From contig FN649749.1 in assembly GCA_000310025.1 (NCBI GenBank), positions 2,530,912 through 2,594,911 of the forward strand: DNA of 64,000 bases. The letters are read 5' to 3'. Shown here in pieces: positions 48,801 through 59,700 of this stretch. This DNA is from Ectocarpus siliculosus. Its lineage: Eukaryota > Sar > Phaeophyceae > Ectocarpales > Ectocarpaceae. Every line of letters starts with the position of its first letter. Within the stretch, counting starts at the first letter, position 1. Made by a program: the position numbers and the translations under genes. The notes under the pieces are model-generated. The model had not been told where the DNA came from, searched no databases, and worked only from the letters and a program-made list of their open reading frames with translations.

Positions 48801-50661
48801 TTTGGCGTTGTTGTTCTGCTTGTTCTCTAATCGTATTCTGCTACCAGAAGATGTTTTTAAAGGGATTTGCTGCAGTAGGGGCAGCCCACCAAACAATGTT
48901 TCCGACGATCAGACCTTGGGAATTCCTGTCAAATCTCTTTCGGCAACAATTGCTTCCCCCTGTACTACTTTCCCTCCAATTCCGAGAAATAGTCGTCGTG
49001 CAGCAAGGTGCTTTTGCGTTCATGCGCATGTACTCCCACTCCCTTTCTTATGCTTGTGGTTCTCGTCGTCGTATCTGCAGGAAGTGGCGATGGCGGACGT
49101 GCGGAAAGAGCTCAGCTTCTGCCGAAAAACCGGGCTGAACGTGTTGGGTGTGGTGGAAAACATGAGCGGGTTGACGGTGAGCGCTGCCATAAACTCTATC
49201 TGGAATGATTATTTTCGCCCACCGGAATGGTTGGGATACATCCCTGGAAGAATGGTGTTGCCCGTAGCTTGAACCACATGCACAACAAGCGAGAGGAATG
49301 CCTTTTGAGGAAGCGGTGCGAGAAGACACGTAGCTTCAAGCGTCGGGCGTTCAATGTTGTCCGCCCTTCTTGTGCTCGCAAAACGTCGACGCTCGAAAAC
49401 CAATCGCTGCCTATGTGTGTGATGGTCGCGGTGTGGTGCAGTAGCGCGTTGCACCTGTACACTAACCACGGTGGTGTTTTTGGGTGCGACGCGAGAATTT
49501 CCTCGGCACATTTATCACGAGTCGCCAACAATTCAACGCACGTGATAGTCCGGTCGTCCTTCAGGCGGTGTCACACGGATTTAGTTTAGTCCAGACGTTT
49601 GTCCCTCCGGTGTTGCATGTGCGACTTGGCACGTTTGCACAGGTGCTACACGTTTGTTCAGACACCGCTTGCAGCCCTCCCGATGTAGTCTAGCCTACGA
49701 ACTTTCACACCGTTGGCGGTTGCTCTACCCTACACGTGATCTTCGGACCATGACACGTGATGTACAACAGGTGCCCGTTTCTGAGCTGTTGTTCGTGGAT
49801 AGGGCAACGGGAGAGGATAAGACGGAGTCTGCACGGGCGATATTGCGAGAGAAAGCACCGGAACTCCTCGAACTCATGGCACAGGTGACAACGCACACCA
49901 ACGATGCAATCACGACAACAGTCCACTCTTGTTTTGGGCCAATCAGATAAGGCTTGTTCCGGCACGGAAAATTACCATTTGCAGAGCCCCCGGAATGGCT
50001 TACCCCCCTTGGCACATCTCTCTTGGAACAACAACCTCTCGAGAACCGACAGGGCAGGAACAGTGACAAACTTGTATATAGGACGCTTTGAAATATGTTC
50101 ATGTATCTTATGCACGCAACGTAGAACCGCCGCAGCGTATGTATGATTATCCCGATGTGTCTAAGCAACGTTTTCATTTGGTGCTTTCTGCGGCAAACGT
50201 GGTAGTGGCTTCACCTCCTGCGGGAAAAATACACGTCAAACGACGCCTATCGCACCCCCCCCACCGGTGATATCTCCTCGCCTCCACGAGCCCCTCACCT
50301 GAGATTATTCCACTCTTTTTACTCCGCGTACACTGCACGTTCTCACGGCCATCTGATTGTGATCCATGGCGTTGGTTTCGTGCCACGCCGATTTCCCCCT
50401 CACCGTTTCTTTTCCAATTTGTGCGTTGTTTCGCCCGGATCACAGACGACCGTGTTTACATCTTTCGGCAAGGGCCCGCGTGGAATGGCGGAGTCGTACG
50501 GAGTACCATTCCTGGGATCGATCCCTATGGACCCGAACCTTCTCAAGGCGTGCGAGGAGGGCGAGGCGTTCACGACGATGTACGCAGAGTCCCCCGCGGC
50601 GAAACCATTCGTGAAAATCGTGGGCGCGGTTGTTGATGCCACACCGGATGCCTCCGACTAG
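45872..50661 (+). CDS. NBP35: NBP35-type cytosolic iron-sulfur cluster assembly P-loop ATPase, 7 exons
   Basis: Exons 45872-46061, 47191-47321, 47909-48124, 48527-48658, 49081-49176, 49771-49884 and 50446-50661 join into 364 residues. Nbp35 (NUBP1) is the scaffold on which the cytosolic machinery (CIA) builds 4Fe-4S clusters for cytosolic and nuclear proteins. The N terminus has the exact four-cysteine ferredoxin-like motif C-x13-C-x2-C-x5-C (C30, C44, C47, C53). A deviant Walker [10 protein letters not shown], starts at residue 84. Family blocks follow: [83 protein letters not shown] and VVENMSGL. The C-terminal CPxC pair of yeast and animal Nbp35 is absent; instead there is [10 protein letters not shown]-like text and [10 protein letters not shown], as in land-plant NBP35. 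An in-frame upstream ATG at 45788 would add 28 residues. The 45872 start has a good context (cgccATGg) and fits a cytosolic protein. Confidence 0.95.
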
Positions 50662-53600
50662 TATTGAACCCAATCCAGCTGTTCGTCGTTGTCGTCGTCG
50701 TCGTCGTTGTTGTTGTCGTTGCTGTTGTTGTTACCTTCACACTAGAGACCGTCCCGATCTCTGGTCCATATTTACAGTCCGTTTGATTGGACGTCTTGCG
50801 TGGTCCTGGGGCAAAATTAACCAACGAATGAAGGGTAGGTTTTGGGCCAGCAGCGAGGGCGGGGGTGTAGCCATGCGTTGCGCGGTCGTTTGGCCGTTGG
50901 CCTTGCGACCCGGTGGGACGGGGGTGGAACACACCGGGTCATGCTCGTATTGCACCAAGGTTGAAGCGTGGCGAAGTGTTCAGCAAGGCGCTATGAGGGA
51001 TGAGGTTCACCCTACTCACGGGGAGAGGATTGATCGTGGCAAGGACGCTGTTGAATGACTTGGCTCAAGTCAAGAGATTGTGGGGTGTGGTCCTCGCTTT
51101 TGACTTTGAATGTTGGGTGCGCGTTGTGGAGTGCGCGGGGGGCGTGTTTGGTGAGGGTAGTGGAACGGGCAGAATGCAACGGACATGGTGCACCATCTCA
51201 CCGAAGTGAACAGCGTACAACAGTGTACCAAGTAATTGTGTGTGCGCTCTCATCCTTTCAAATCCAGGACAAGCTGAGAGAGCAGGGAGGGACACCTGTT
51301 GCCTTGGTCCTTTCCGAGCTTCCTCGCACATCGAACCGAATGGAACAACACCGCCCCGCTCCTGCTGTCGTTTCCTAGCCTATTGGATTATGGATAGGTT
51401 GTATTTTGCGGAGTACAGTCGTGGTCCCGGTTTAGCGGTTCCCGGTTTAGCGGTTCCCTGTTGATCGGGATGCTCTGAATTGCGGTCACAAAATCTCGTG
51501 ACACGGCTGCACCCCGACACGGCTGCACCCCAGTTTCGCGGGTATACAACCGCTAAACCGGTCGCGCCCTCAAAAGCAGTCATTGGACATGTTTTTAGCT
51601 ACCAATATCGGTTATCGGTTCAAATTTTGCGGAGATCCAGCGCGCGCTTCGCTTGCACACACAAGCATAGCACACAGCGACATTGGTCAGCCGGTTAGCG
51701 TGCTTGATGCTCATAATGAAAACCATACAGCGAGACCTTCACACCATGCGGTGCGCTGGCGGATAATCGTGCTTCCAGCACGGAGTCCAAGCGGCGCGCA
51801 CGATTGTACAGGTGACTGTGGTGGCCGCATGCACGGCATATGTGGGGGCGTGGAGAAATAGGATGACAACGAGGTGCACCTCATTCGAGTGTGCAACCCA
51901 GAAGGCGCAGAGTTTGCCTCGCGTCTCAAATCTACCCAAGCGCAAAGAGGTGAAAGGTGCCTTTCTCACACTAGGCGCGCGGAAAAAAACAACTCGCGCT
52001 ACAGCTGCACAAAAGCCCCGCACGCGGCTCAACGTTGGCCAGAAGCTTGAGCTTTTCAAGTTTCTTGGCCAGGAGGTGGTGCACTCATTGCCGCAGTCAT
52101 ACGAAGGTGCGGATGAAGAAGAAACCTCGCTAAGGACGACAACACAGCGAATACGTTAGTGCGTTTCAATTCACGAAAGAAAGCACAAAGAAGTTTGTTC
52201 CCCCTTCTGTACTGTAGGCTCCTCATCAACACTGGAAAACCGTTCCGTCTATAACCCTAACCGTAACCCTAAGGCAGTTAGTTGCGTTGAACGTGACCCA
52301 AACGATGTCAGTTGTAACATTCAATTGCGCCTCGGCTGTTTGAAGACTCCGAATATCCCCCATGTCGGCGCCTTCAATGTTGCGGTGCTCTCGTTATTGC
52401 TGAATATCCTGCGTCACGAGCAGGACTTCGTCATTTCTTGAACGGTGTCATATTTTCTGTTTCTTTTGTACCACATATTCCTCGCGGTTTGAGTTATTTC
52501 CGCCAGATCGTTGTACTCGTGTCGAGAACTGGCTAGTAGTACCTAATCAGACCTTATTCCACCCGCAGACCTTGTAGAATGATGTCTCCAATGTTCTCGT
52601 CCGTGACTTTTCCTCCAATAAAACGAAGTTGCTCCGCCAGATGCCACACAGGAGTGATAAAATATCGGGATATCGGGATCCGTTCCAGATCGGATGGTAG
52701 CTGACTCCAATTCGCGCTCCAGGTTCCATCTCCGGTGATCACCAGCTGGTTGGAATTTTGCTTTGAGTTCTTTCCAAAAACGGCGAGTCCGCTGCCGCTT
52801 GATTCGTCATCGGGCGCATGTCTGCGCGCAGAAATTGTGCCGCGCCGATCAATAATTGATAAAAAGTATTTGAGCAGAGTTCGGCATCTACTGCATTCGC
52901 ATGGTCGTCCAGATCCTGTTGACTGATAGCAGTTCGAGACCTTCCGGCAGAAGGTGATGACTTCCTCGCAGTTGGTCTCTTCCGCGATTCCCATTGATCT
53001 GGTCTGGTGCAGAACGCCTCAGTTCCAGTATATCCTTGTACAGCTGTACGATCGTCTCGGCTTGAGTCGCAATTTCGCCAGTAGAATCAGCTGCCCCTCA
53101 CGCATCGCCCGTGTGACAGTCTTCTCTTCAGCTTCAGCATCAGTAACATGTTACAACAACCTTGCTTGTTGGTAATTAATATAGTCTCGCCTTCTCCCGG
53201 GCTTCCAACGCTGCTGACTGCGCCAAGCTTAACTCCCTTCAAGCGTCTTCGTGTGTCGCTTCTTCCAGGTATGCAGATACCTTGTCATTAACAAATTGTC
53301 GCACTTGTTCTTGGGCTTCTTCCTTGATACTTTGTATAAGCCAAATCCTTCGCACAGCACTACCCTTGCTCTTGACATAGTTTGTTTGGTCATTTCTCCG
53401 TGGAAATTTAAATTTCCCCATTGTTAGGACTCGCCTGGCATTTTCCCATCGTTTGCTTGTCCACACATCCTACTGATTATCGTAAACCTAAGTAACAAGA
53501 AAGAGAGAATTGCGGGGAAGTTTAGCTCTGGCGTATACACGCCTTGGATCGTTGCTCGGACCCTACTACACTGCTGTACTGGGGTCTGTACACCAAGCAT

Positions 53601-53791
53601 ACATCGGAGGGGTTCCGTACATTCGTTTGCAACACCATGTGTTACCCTCGATCGGGGAGCCCCCTGCGGCGCAAATATCGAGTCAGCCCTGTGTGTGCAG
53701 CTGCAGCAGACACCGCACAGCGCGGTACCGCACAGAGTGGAAAAAATAGCGCTCTCCCTTAGCTCTCCCGCAGGTCGAATGGGCAGTGGCT
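50662..53791. other. Intergenic region with transposon remnants
   Basis: This lies between NBP35 and RGP1, both on the plus strand. It contains the pogo/Tigger-like remnant (51415-52159), a short telomere-like run at 52252-52271, and minus-strand frames at 53466-53239 and 52994-52554. The latter ends in HLAEQLRFIGGKVTDENIGD followed by IILQGL, which resembles the UBN2/gag region of Ty1-copia elements. The intervening sequence needs frameshifts, so it would be a decayed copy. Confidence 0.45.
51415..52159 (+). mobile_element. Possible pogo/Tigger-like DNA transposon remnant
   Basis: A TA dinucleotide followed by CAGTCGTGGTCCCGGTTTAG starts at 51415; TA-CAGT with a ggtttagcgg motif is typical of Tigger/pogo ends. 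The motif ccggtttagcggtt occurs twice at 51427-51454 and inverted (aaccgctaaaccgg) at about 51549. About 400 bases on, a plus-strand frame ends in TRLNVGQKLELFKFLGQE, which resembles the N-terminal helix-turn-helix of CENP-B/Tigger transposases. No DDE domain and no matching 3' end were found, so it is at most a truncated copy. Confidence 0.4.
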
Positions 53792-56700
53792 ATGGATGCT
53801 TCTACAAGGCGACGGGCTGACTCTTTGCATCAGAAGCAGGGTGCCCAACAGGGCTCTCCGCAGGACCGGTGCAGGGTAACCTGTGCGTTGCAGCGCAACA
53901 CGTTTTTGCCTGGGGAGCACGTTCGCGGAACAATCAAGTTTGGCGTTTCGTCCGAGGATCAAGACGGCGTGGACATCGAGGAGGTACGGTCAGGGAGGCC
54001 AGGGGGGATCCATACGCGGTGGGAATGTGTATGGTATTCAGGTCTTTCTCGCAGCCGCAGTTTTTTCACTTTTGCGGTGGAACGTGGAAAAGACAGTCTG
54101 GAGTCGTAGTAGAGAATCCTTGCCACTTGCCACGACTATGCATTGGTACATGCTTTGTCGGCGGCACTACTGCTGTATGTATGTACGTGCTTCTTCTGTT
54201 GCTTGGATTTGACAGTGTTTTTTTTCGATTCCACAGAGTATCTGTACTTGTGACTCTTCTCTTTCTGAGAGTTGGCATTGGTTCCAAACGATTTGCGTAT
54301 GTTCTTGCTGCAAAAAGTTGACAGCAAAACGACGAAAATGCCACCACGGTTCGACTATAATAATGCACAAATTTACAAGACGGCCAGCAACCCGGAACCT
54401 CCTCGCTCGCTTGCTCGCTCTTGTCACTGGCGCTCTCATATGTATCCTGTCTCGCCGTCTGCACGTTGCATCAGTGTGTTCCGTGAGGGCTCATGTGCAA
54501 GCCATGGTCATAAAGATGAATCCCTTTGCAGTGCATTCCTACCGCAGCTTTTTCGCGACGAAGCATCACGCAATCATCGAGCTTCAGGAGCCGAAACCAG
54601 CCGTTAAGACTACAGCAGTAGTCGGCCGATCGAGCTCTAGCAGCCGAAATCTTGTCCATCCTGTTATCCACAGGGGAGATGTCGCTGAATGCTGTTCAGG
54701 AAAAGGTAGAAATGCAAGTTGGCCACCGTACAATACGAGACTTTAAATTTGTTGCTTGTCTATCACGGACTCTTTACCTGGGGAAGAGATGATATTTTGT
54801 TGTGATTTTACAATTTTTTACGCATAAAAAAAACGTTGGACTGTAAGTCAGCGCTTGACTACAGTATATGGTCCAATGGATTTGGTCCGGCTTCATAAAA
54901 TAGAAGCTGATGGCGGGCTCCGAATGGCCCAACACTTGCTTCGGCTCCTTAAAGAGCTCTCCAAACATGTATGAGCAATGCAGTCGGGCGATGTCGGAAA
55001 TCCCTGTCTGTCAAGCTTTGGAAGATCCACCCGGGGGACTACAGTTAACTACTGCTGGGTTCCAGCTGCTGTAATTACGTCTGTATTTTTTTCTTTGTGA
55101 TCGGGGGAGAGGTTCTTCGCCTCCTGCTGGTTTGCAGTGTTCTTCGCGTCGCTACCGCACTTCTGGTTCTAAATTCATCTTGACAGGCACCGATGCTTTC
55201 GGTCCAAGAGCGTCGCCATCACTATCCTTTCTACAAGTATGGTGCATTCTGTTTTTCGCACAGGCTCAGCTCTGGACGTCGCTGCAGCACATGCATAGAC
55301 ACAGATGCCGCTCCAGCTCGTGTATGTACGTACCTGTACCCTCCTTTTGCAAGTGGGTTAAACTGGTGTGTGTGCACATACTTATGCCTTCTTTTTTTTT
55401 ACGTCAGGCGACGGTGCAAGCGCACGGCTACGTGAAGGTTGACCCGAGATGGATCGCGCTTCCGACCTCCCTTCGTAGACTCTTTCGCCAGGAAGAAGGT
55501 AGTGGTGGTGCTGGTGGTGCTGGTGGTGGTGCTGACGGCGACAGGAAGCCGGTGGATCAGGCTTTTCCGGTCCCAAGGTGTGCGAGGTCGTTTTCGGCAT
55601 CTTCCTGCGTGCAATCCCCGCCGCAGAACAGCAGCATCGTTTGGTTTTGATCAGGCTTGTGGCGGTTGGCGAAAGTTCGTCTGGACTGTATAACTGTTTT
55701 CTGCGAGAGGTGGAGAGATGGCGCACGTCCCAAAACTGAATTTCAACGCTCGATAGCTCCACGACCAAGCGGGTGCGGAAAGAGCCGGAACGTCTGCGAA
55801 AAGCCCTCGACGAGAAGCGCTCCCGAAATAACCATTTTTGGTGCTGGCACAACCTTGGTTGTGGAGCAATCGAGGTTTGGAAATCGGTCTAGGGGGGGGT
55901 GCCATCTCTCTGATTCTTACGGATATACCACGGTACGGTATACGGCACGGTACAGACAATCTTGGTTGTGGAGCAATTGGGCTTTGAAAGTCGGTCTTTG
56001 GGGGGGACTGCCATCTCTCCGCCTCTTGCGGTGTTGTTGTTACCGTCGTTCACGGTAATGGTCAGTGTCACTGCTTCCGCGCTGCTACATTACCGTGCTT
56101 GCCGGGGGATACCACGAGTTGGGCGACGTCATGCCGTTTCTGTGTTCTCCGTCCTCAGGTTTTGTTCGGGCGTCCCGGCACAGAGTGCGCTTCGCCGTTC
56201 CGGTTCGTTCTTGCTCTCCACTTGCTCCACAATTTACAGGGTTTTGCAAGACTCCACGCCCGAAAAAAAAAACTCTTCCCTATCACGTTCCCGTCTTCCG
56301 CCGGTCGATAGAATATACCCGCTGCTGTGATGGCTTTGTTTCTCTATCCGAGGACAGCAACCGCGCCACAACACGCGTCTTTTGATCTACGAGACGAGAA
56401 CGTTCGCTCCAGAAAACGCGTAGTTTGGTTTTCGACACACCGATGCAGGTACAGCGGTCTCACGGACGACCGTTCTGCGTGCGTCTTCGCCTCGGAGGTT
56501 GCCGTCCTGCTCAAGAAGGAGAGGGTGGACGGCGGCAGGCACCCGGCCTCTTTCCGGTTCAGCTTCGTGCTTCCCGAGAACCTCACGCCCACGTTCCGGG
56601 TGAGAGAGAGGAAGTTTTTTTTTCTTCTAGAACATGTGTCGTGACGCCGTGCTTTCGGCTCGCGGAGTCGCACGATAGACGCTCGTTTTTTTTTTTTTTT

Positions 56701-59700
56701 CTTGACAAGTGGTGGTGGTGGGTATATCGGTGCCCCGACCCCTTTTCCCCGAGCCTCCTCCAGCAAAAAAACACCAACAGCACCACTAGATCACGCCTTG
56801 TTTCTTCCTCTGGACCATATATAAAATGAACGCGGGTGGCAGGGCGTCGGAGTCCGGTACGCGTACGCTGTCACCGTGCGCGTCCGGCGAGCGCTCCCGC
56901 CCCCGCCGGCGGCCGGCCGCCTCCTCGGATTGGTGCGAAGAAGACCCGCCGCGGGGTCCTCGGCCTCCGCCGGGTTTTCCACGACGGACGTCCACGTGTC
57001 GTTTACGGTTCTCTCTCGCGGGCCCCCCGCGTTCGACGGCGTCGGGGGCACCGCGGACGGGATTGGCGACGGGGGGGGTTGGGGGAGGGTGGCGTTCGCG
57101 GAGCTGGAAGCTGAGCGGCAATCCGCCGACGCGTTCGAGGTGGAGGCGGACAGGGCGAAGGCGGGTGGGCTGGTGTCGGGGACCCGCGCGGTCACCTGGA
57201 ACATGCAGGTGGGTGTAGGGTACGTGAGCCGCTGTGTAGTTTTGGGGCGCCGTCGTGACGTGTGTGGTGACAGGTGGCGTAGGAGGTTTGTGTGTCGTCG
57301 CAAGAGGGGGTTGTCGCGGAGAGTTTTTATATATATATATATATTCGCGTACATGTCACGGAAAGACTACCTGTTCGAATAATACCACAGCAGTCAAAGG
57401 GGTGTGTTGAAGTCTTTGTAGATAGTGGGGACCGGGCTGGACACTGGGCGTATTTTGAATGTGCCGAGCCTCTACACTGTATTGTGGTGATGCCAGCTGG
57501 AGCTACTCTTTGTTGGATTGGTGAGTTGATCGTGGTATGTACAGTAGGTTGATTTAGGTCATGGTTTAAGACCACGCGGAGCTCCATCGTACCTTCAACG
57601 CGTCGAACCAAGAAGTCAAAGCAACCAACTCTCGAAACGGCGCTTGCGGTCGACGACAACTGCGGAAGCCGGTAGCGATGAGAGTATTTGACGAATCATT
57701 GCCGCTTAAGCTCTGCCGCTCTGTCGCTTTCTCTTTTCTCTCTCAACTCTCTCCGTTTTTTGTCTTGAGCCCTGACGGTAGAGACGCCGTTTCGAAGAAC
57801 TCCATCATGGGCTTTTGTATTTCCATCATTTCGCGTCTTTCTCTTCCTCTCTTTGTACTCTGCGTTAGCAAGATATCCGTCAGCCCCCCCCCCCCCCCCC
57901 CCGAAACGAAAACCGAAAATTTCAGGGGGGGAAGAACCACCACCGGTTTGGGAACATTGGGGCATCCGCCTTTGTACTAAGGGAAAGGGAACGGGGGGGC
58001 CAAAAACCCCCCCCCCCCCCCCTGGGCTACTCCAAAAAAAACGGGGAACCTCCCCTAAGGGGTTTTCTCCCGGATAAAGGGGAATNNNNNNNNNNNNNNN
58101 NNNNNNNNNNNNNNNNNNNNNNNNNNNNNNNNNNNNNNNNNNNNNNNNNNNNNNNNNNNNNNNNNNNNNNNNNNNNNNNNNNNNNTTGTCGCATTTTTTT
58201 TTTTTTTTCAAACTTTTCCCTTTTTTTTTTAGGACCCCGGGCGGGGGGAACCGCCTTTTGAAAAAACCCCCCCAGGGGCTTTTGTATTTCCACCATTTCG
58301 GGTTTTTTTTTTCCTTTTTTTGTATTTTGGGTTACCAAAATTTCCTCCACCCCCCCCCCCCCCCCCCGCGACACGACAACCGACAATTCAAGGGGCGGAT
58401 GATCGACGACGGTTTTGGGAGCATTGGCGCATCGGCCTTGCTACTAGGTGAAGGCGACGGCGGGGCCGAAGATCCACCGCCCCCTCCCATGGTCTACTCG
58501 ATAAGAAGCGGGGACCATCGCATAGGGAGTTTCATCCTGCATAAGGCGGAGTTCTGTGCCGGTGACATCGTCCTTGGCAACTTCGACTTCTCAGGGGCGT
58601 CGACTCGTTGTTTGCAAGTAAGGGGCATGAGATTCCGTGGGTCCCGAATGTGTTTTTTGGGGGAAGGGCGCACTCATATCGCCGTGCATCCTGTGGTGGT
58701 TAGACCGTTGACCTCGCATCCCTACAAAGACGGGACGGAACACGTCGCGTTTTCACTGGAGCAGGCTAGCACATCACCAAGCACGATGCGCCGTGAGGTC
58801 GGCGAGGGGGTTTGCAGAAGTATGCTTGCGGGATTTTCAATAATCCTTTTTCATATTTGGCTATTTGATTACCGCGAGAGCCCGGTCTTTTTCTTTCTCC
58901 GCCGGCTTCACAACATGCCGTCAAGTTAACAAATTCTAATGTTTTTTCTTCAACCAAGGGATTGAAGACGAGCACAGGAGAAATGTGGAGAAAATAAAAT
59001 CACGCTTTGTATTTGCTTCCTGTGTGACCCCGGCCGATGTGGCAAACGAATACCAAAAGGTGTAAACTGGCGCGCAGAACAAAAATGGAGCCAAAACACA
59101 AACACGCCTGGCGCGCTCTGGGGGGGGGGGGAGGGATAGGTACCCAGCACTGATTTGTAACGCATATTCGGGTTTTGATGCCTTATAAGGAGCCTGTCGC
59201 CGTGACGGCGGCGGCGCTTTTATGTAGCTGTTGCTTCTCCCTGTGCCTTCAGGCTAGTAGATGCGCAACCTTCGTCTGCTCGCCGTCTCACAACTCTGGT
59301 TGCTAGCCGGTTTCCTCCTTGATGGCGGACGTACTTGAACTCTATTAACCTGGCTCGTTACTTTAAGTAGCAGGTTTCTTCCTTGGCGATGGCCGTACTC
59401 GAGTTCTAACCCCCAAGCGCACGCCCCTCCGTCGAGAAATTCAGGTGTGTGCGTGCTTGGAGGTTTGCGAAGAGAACCAGAACGCGTTTACCGGGGACTC
59501 GGCGTCGTCAGCCCCTGGGAAGCCGAAGCCGTCGCCGAACGCCCGGAACACCTGCCACAAGCGCGTTGTGGACTCGTGCAAGGTTTGTCCGTGCTGGGCA
59601 TGCAGAGCCTGTCGAACGCGTGTTGCAACAGCGAACGAGTACTTGCTGTTCTTCACCTATCGCTCGTAGTGCCTAGGTCGTGACACTCTTTTCGTGGTAG

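Noticed and set aside
57558-57671. Candidate extra RGP1 exon (Thr/Lys/Ser-rich frame)
   Set aside because: Its phase does not fit both neighbours, while exon 4 joins directly to the exon at 58393 in phase and in family order.
57853-58077. Pro-rich frame left of the gap
   Set aside because: It is created by homopolymer errors in the duplicated contig end; the clean copy at 58393-58617 is the real exon.
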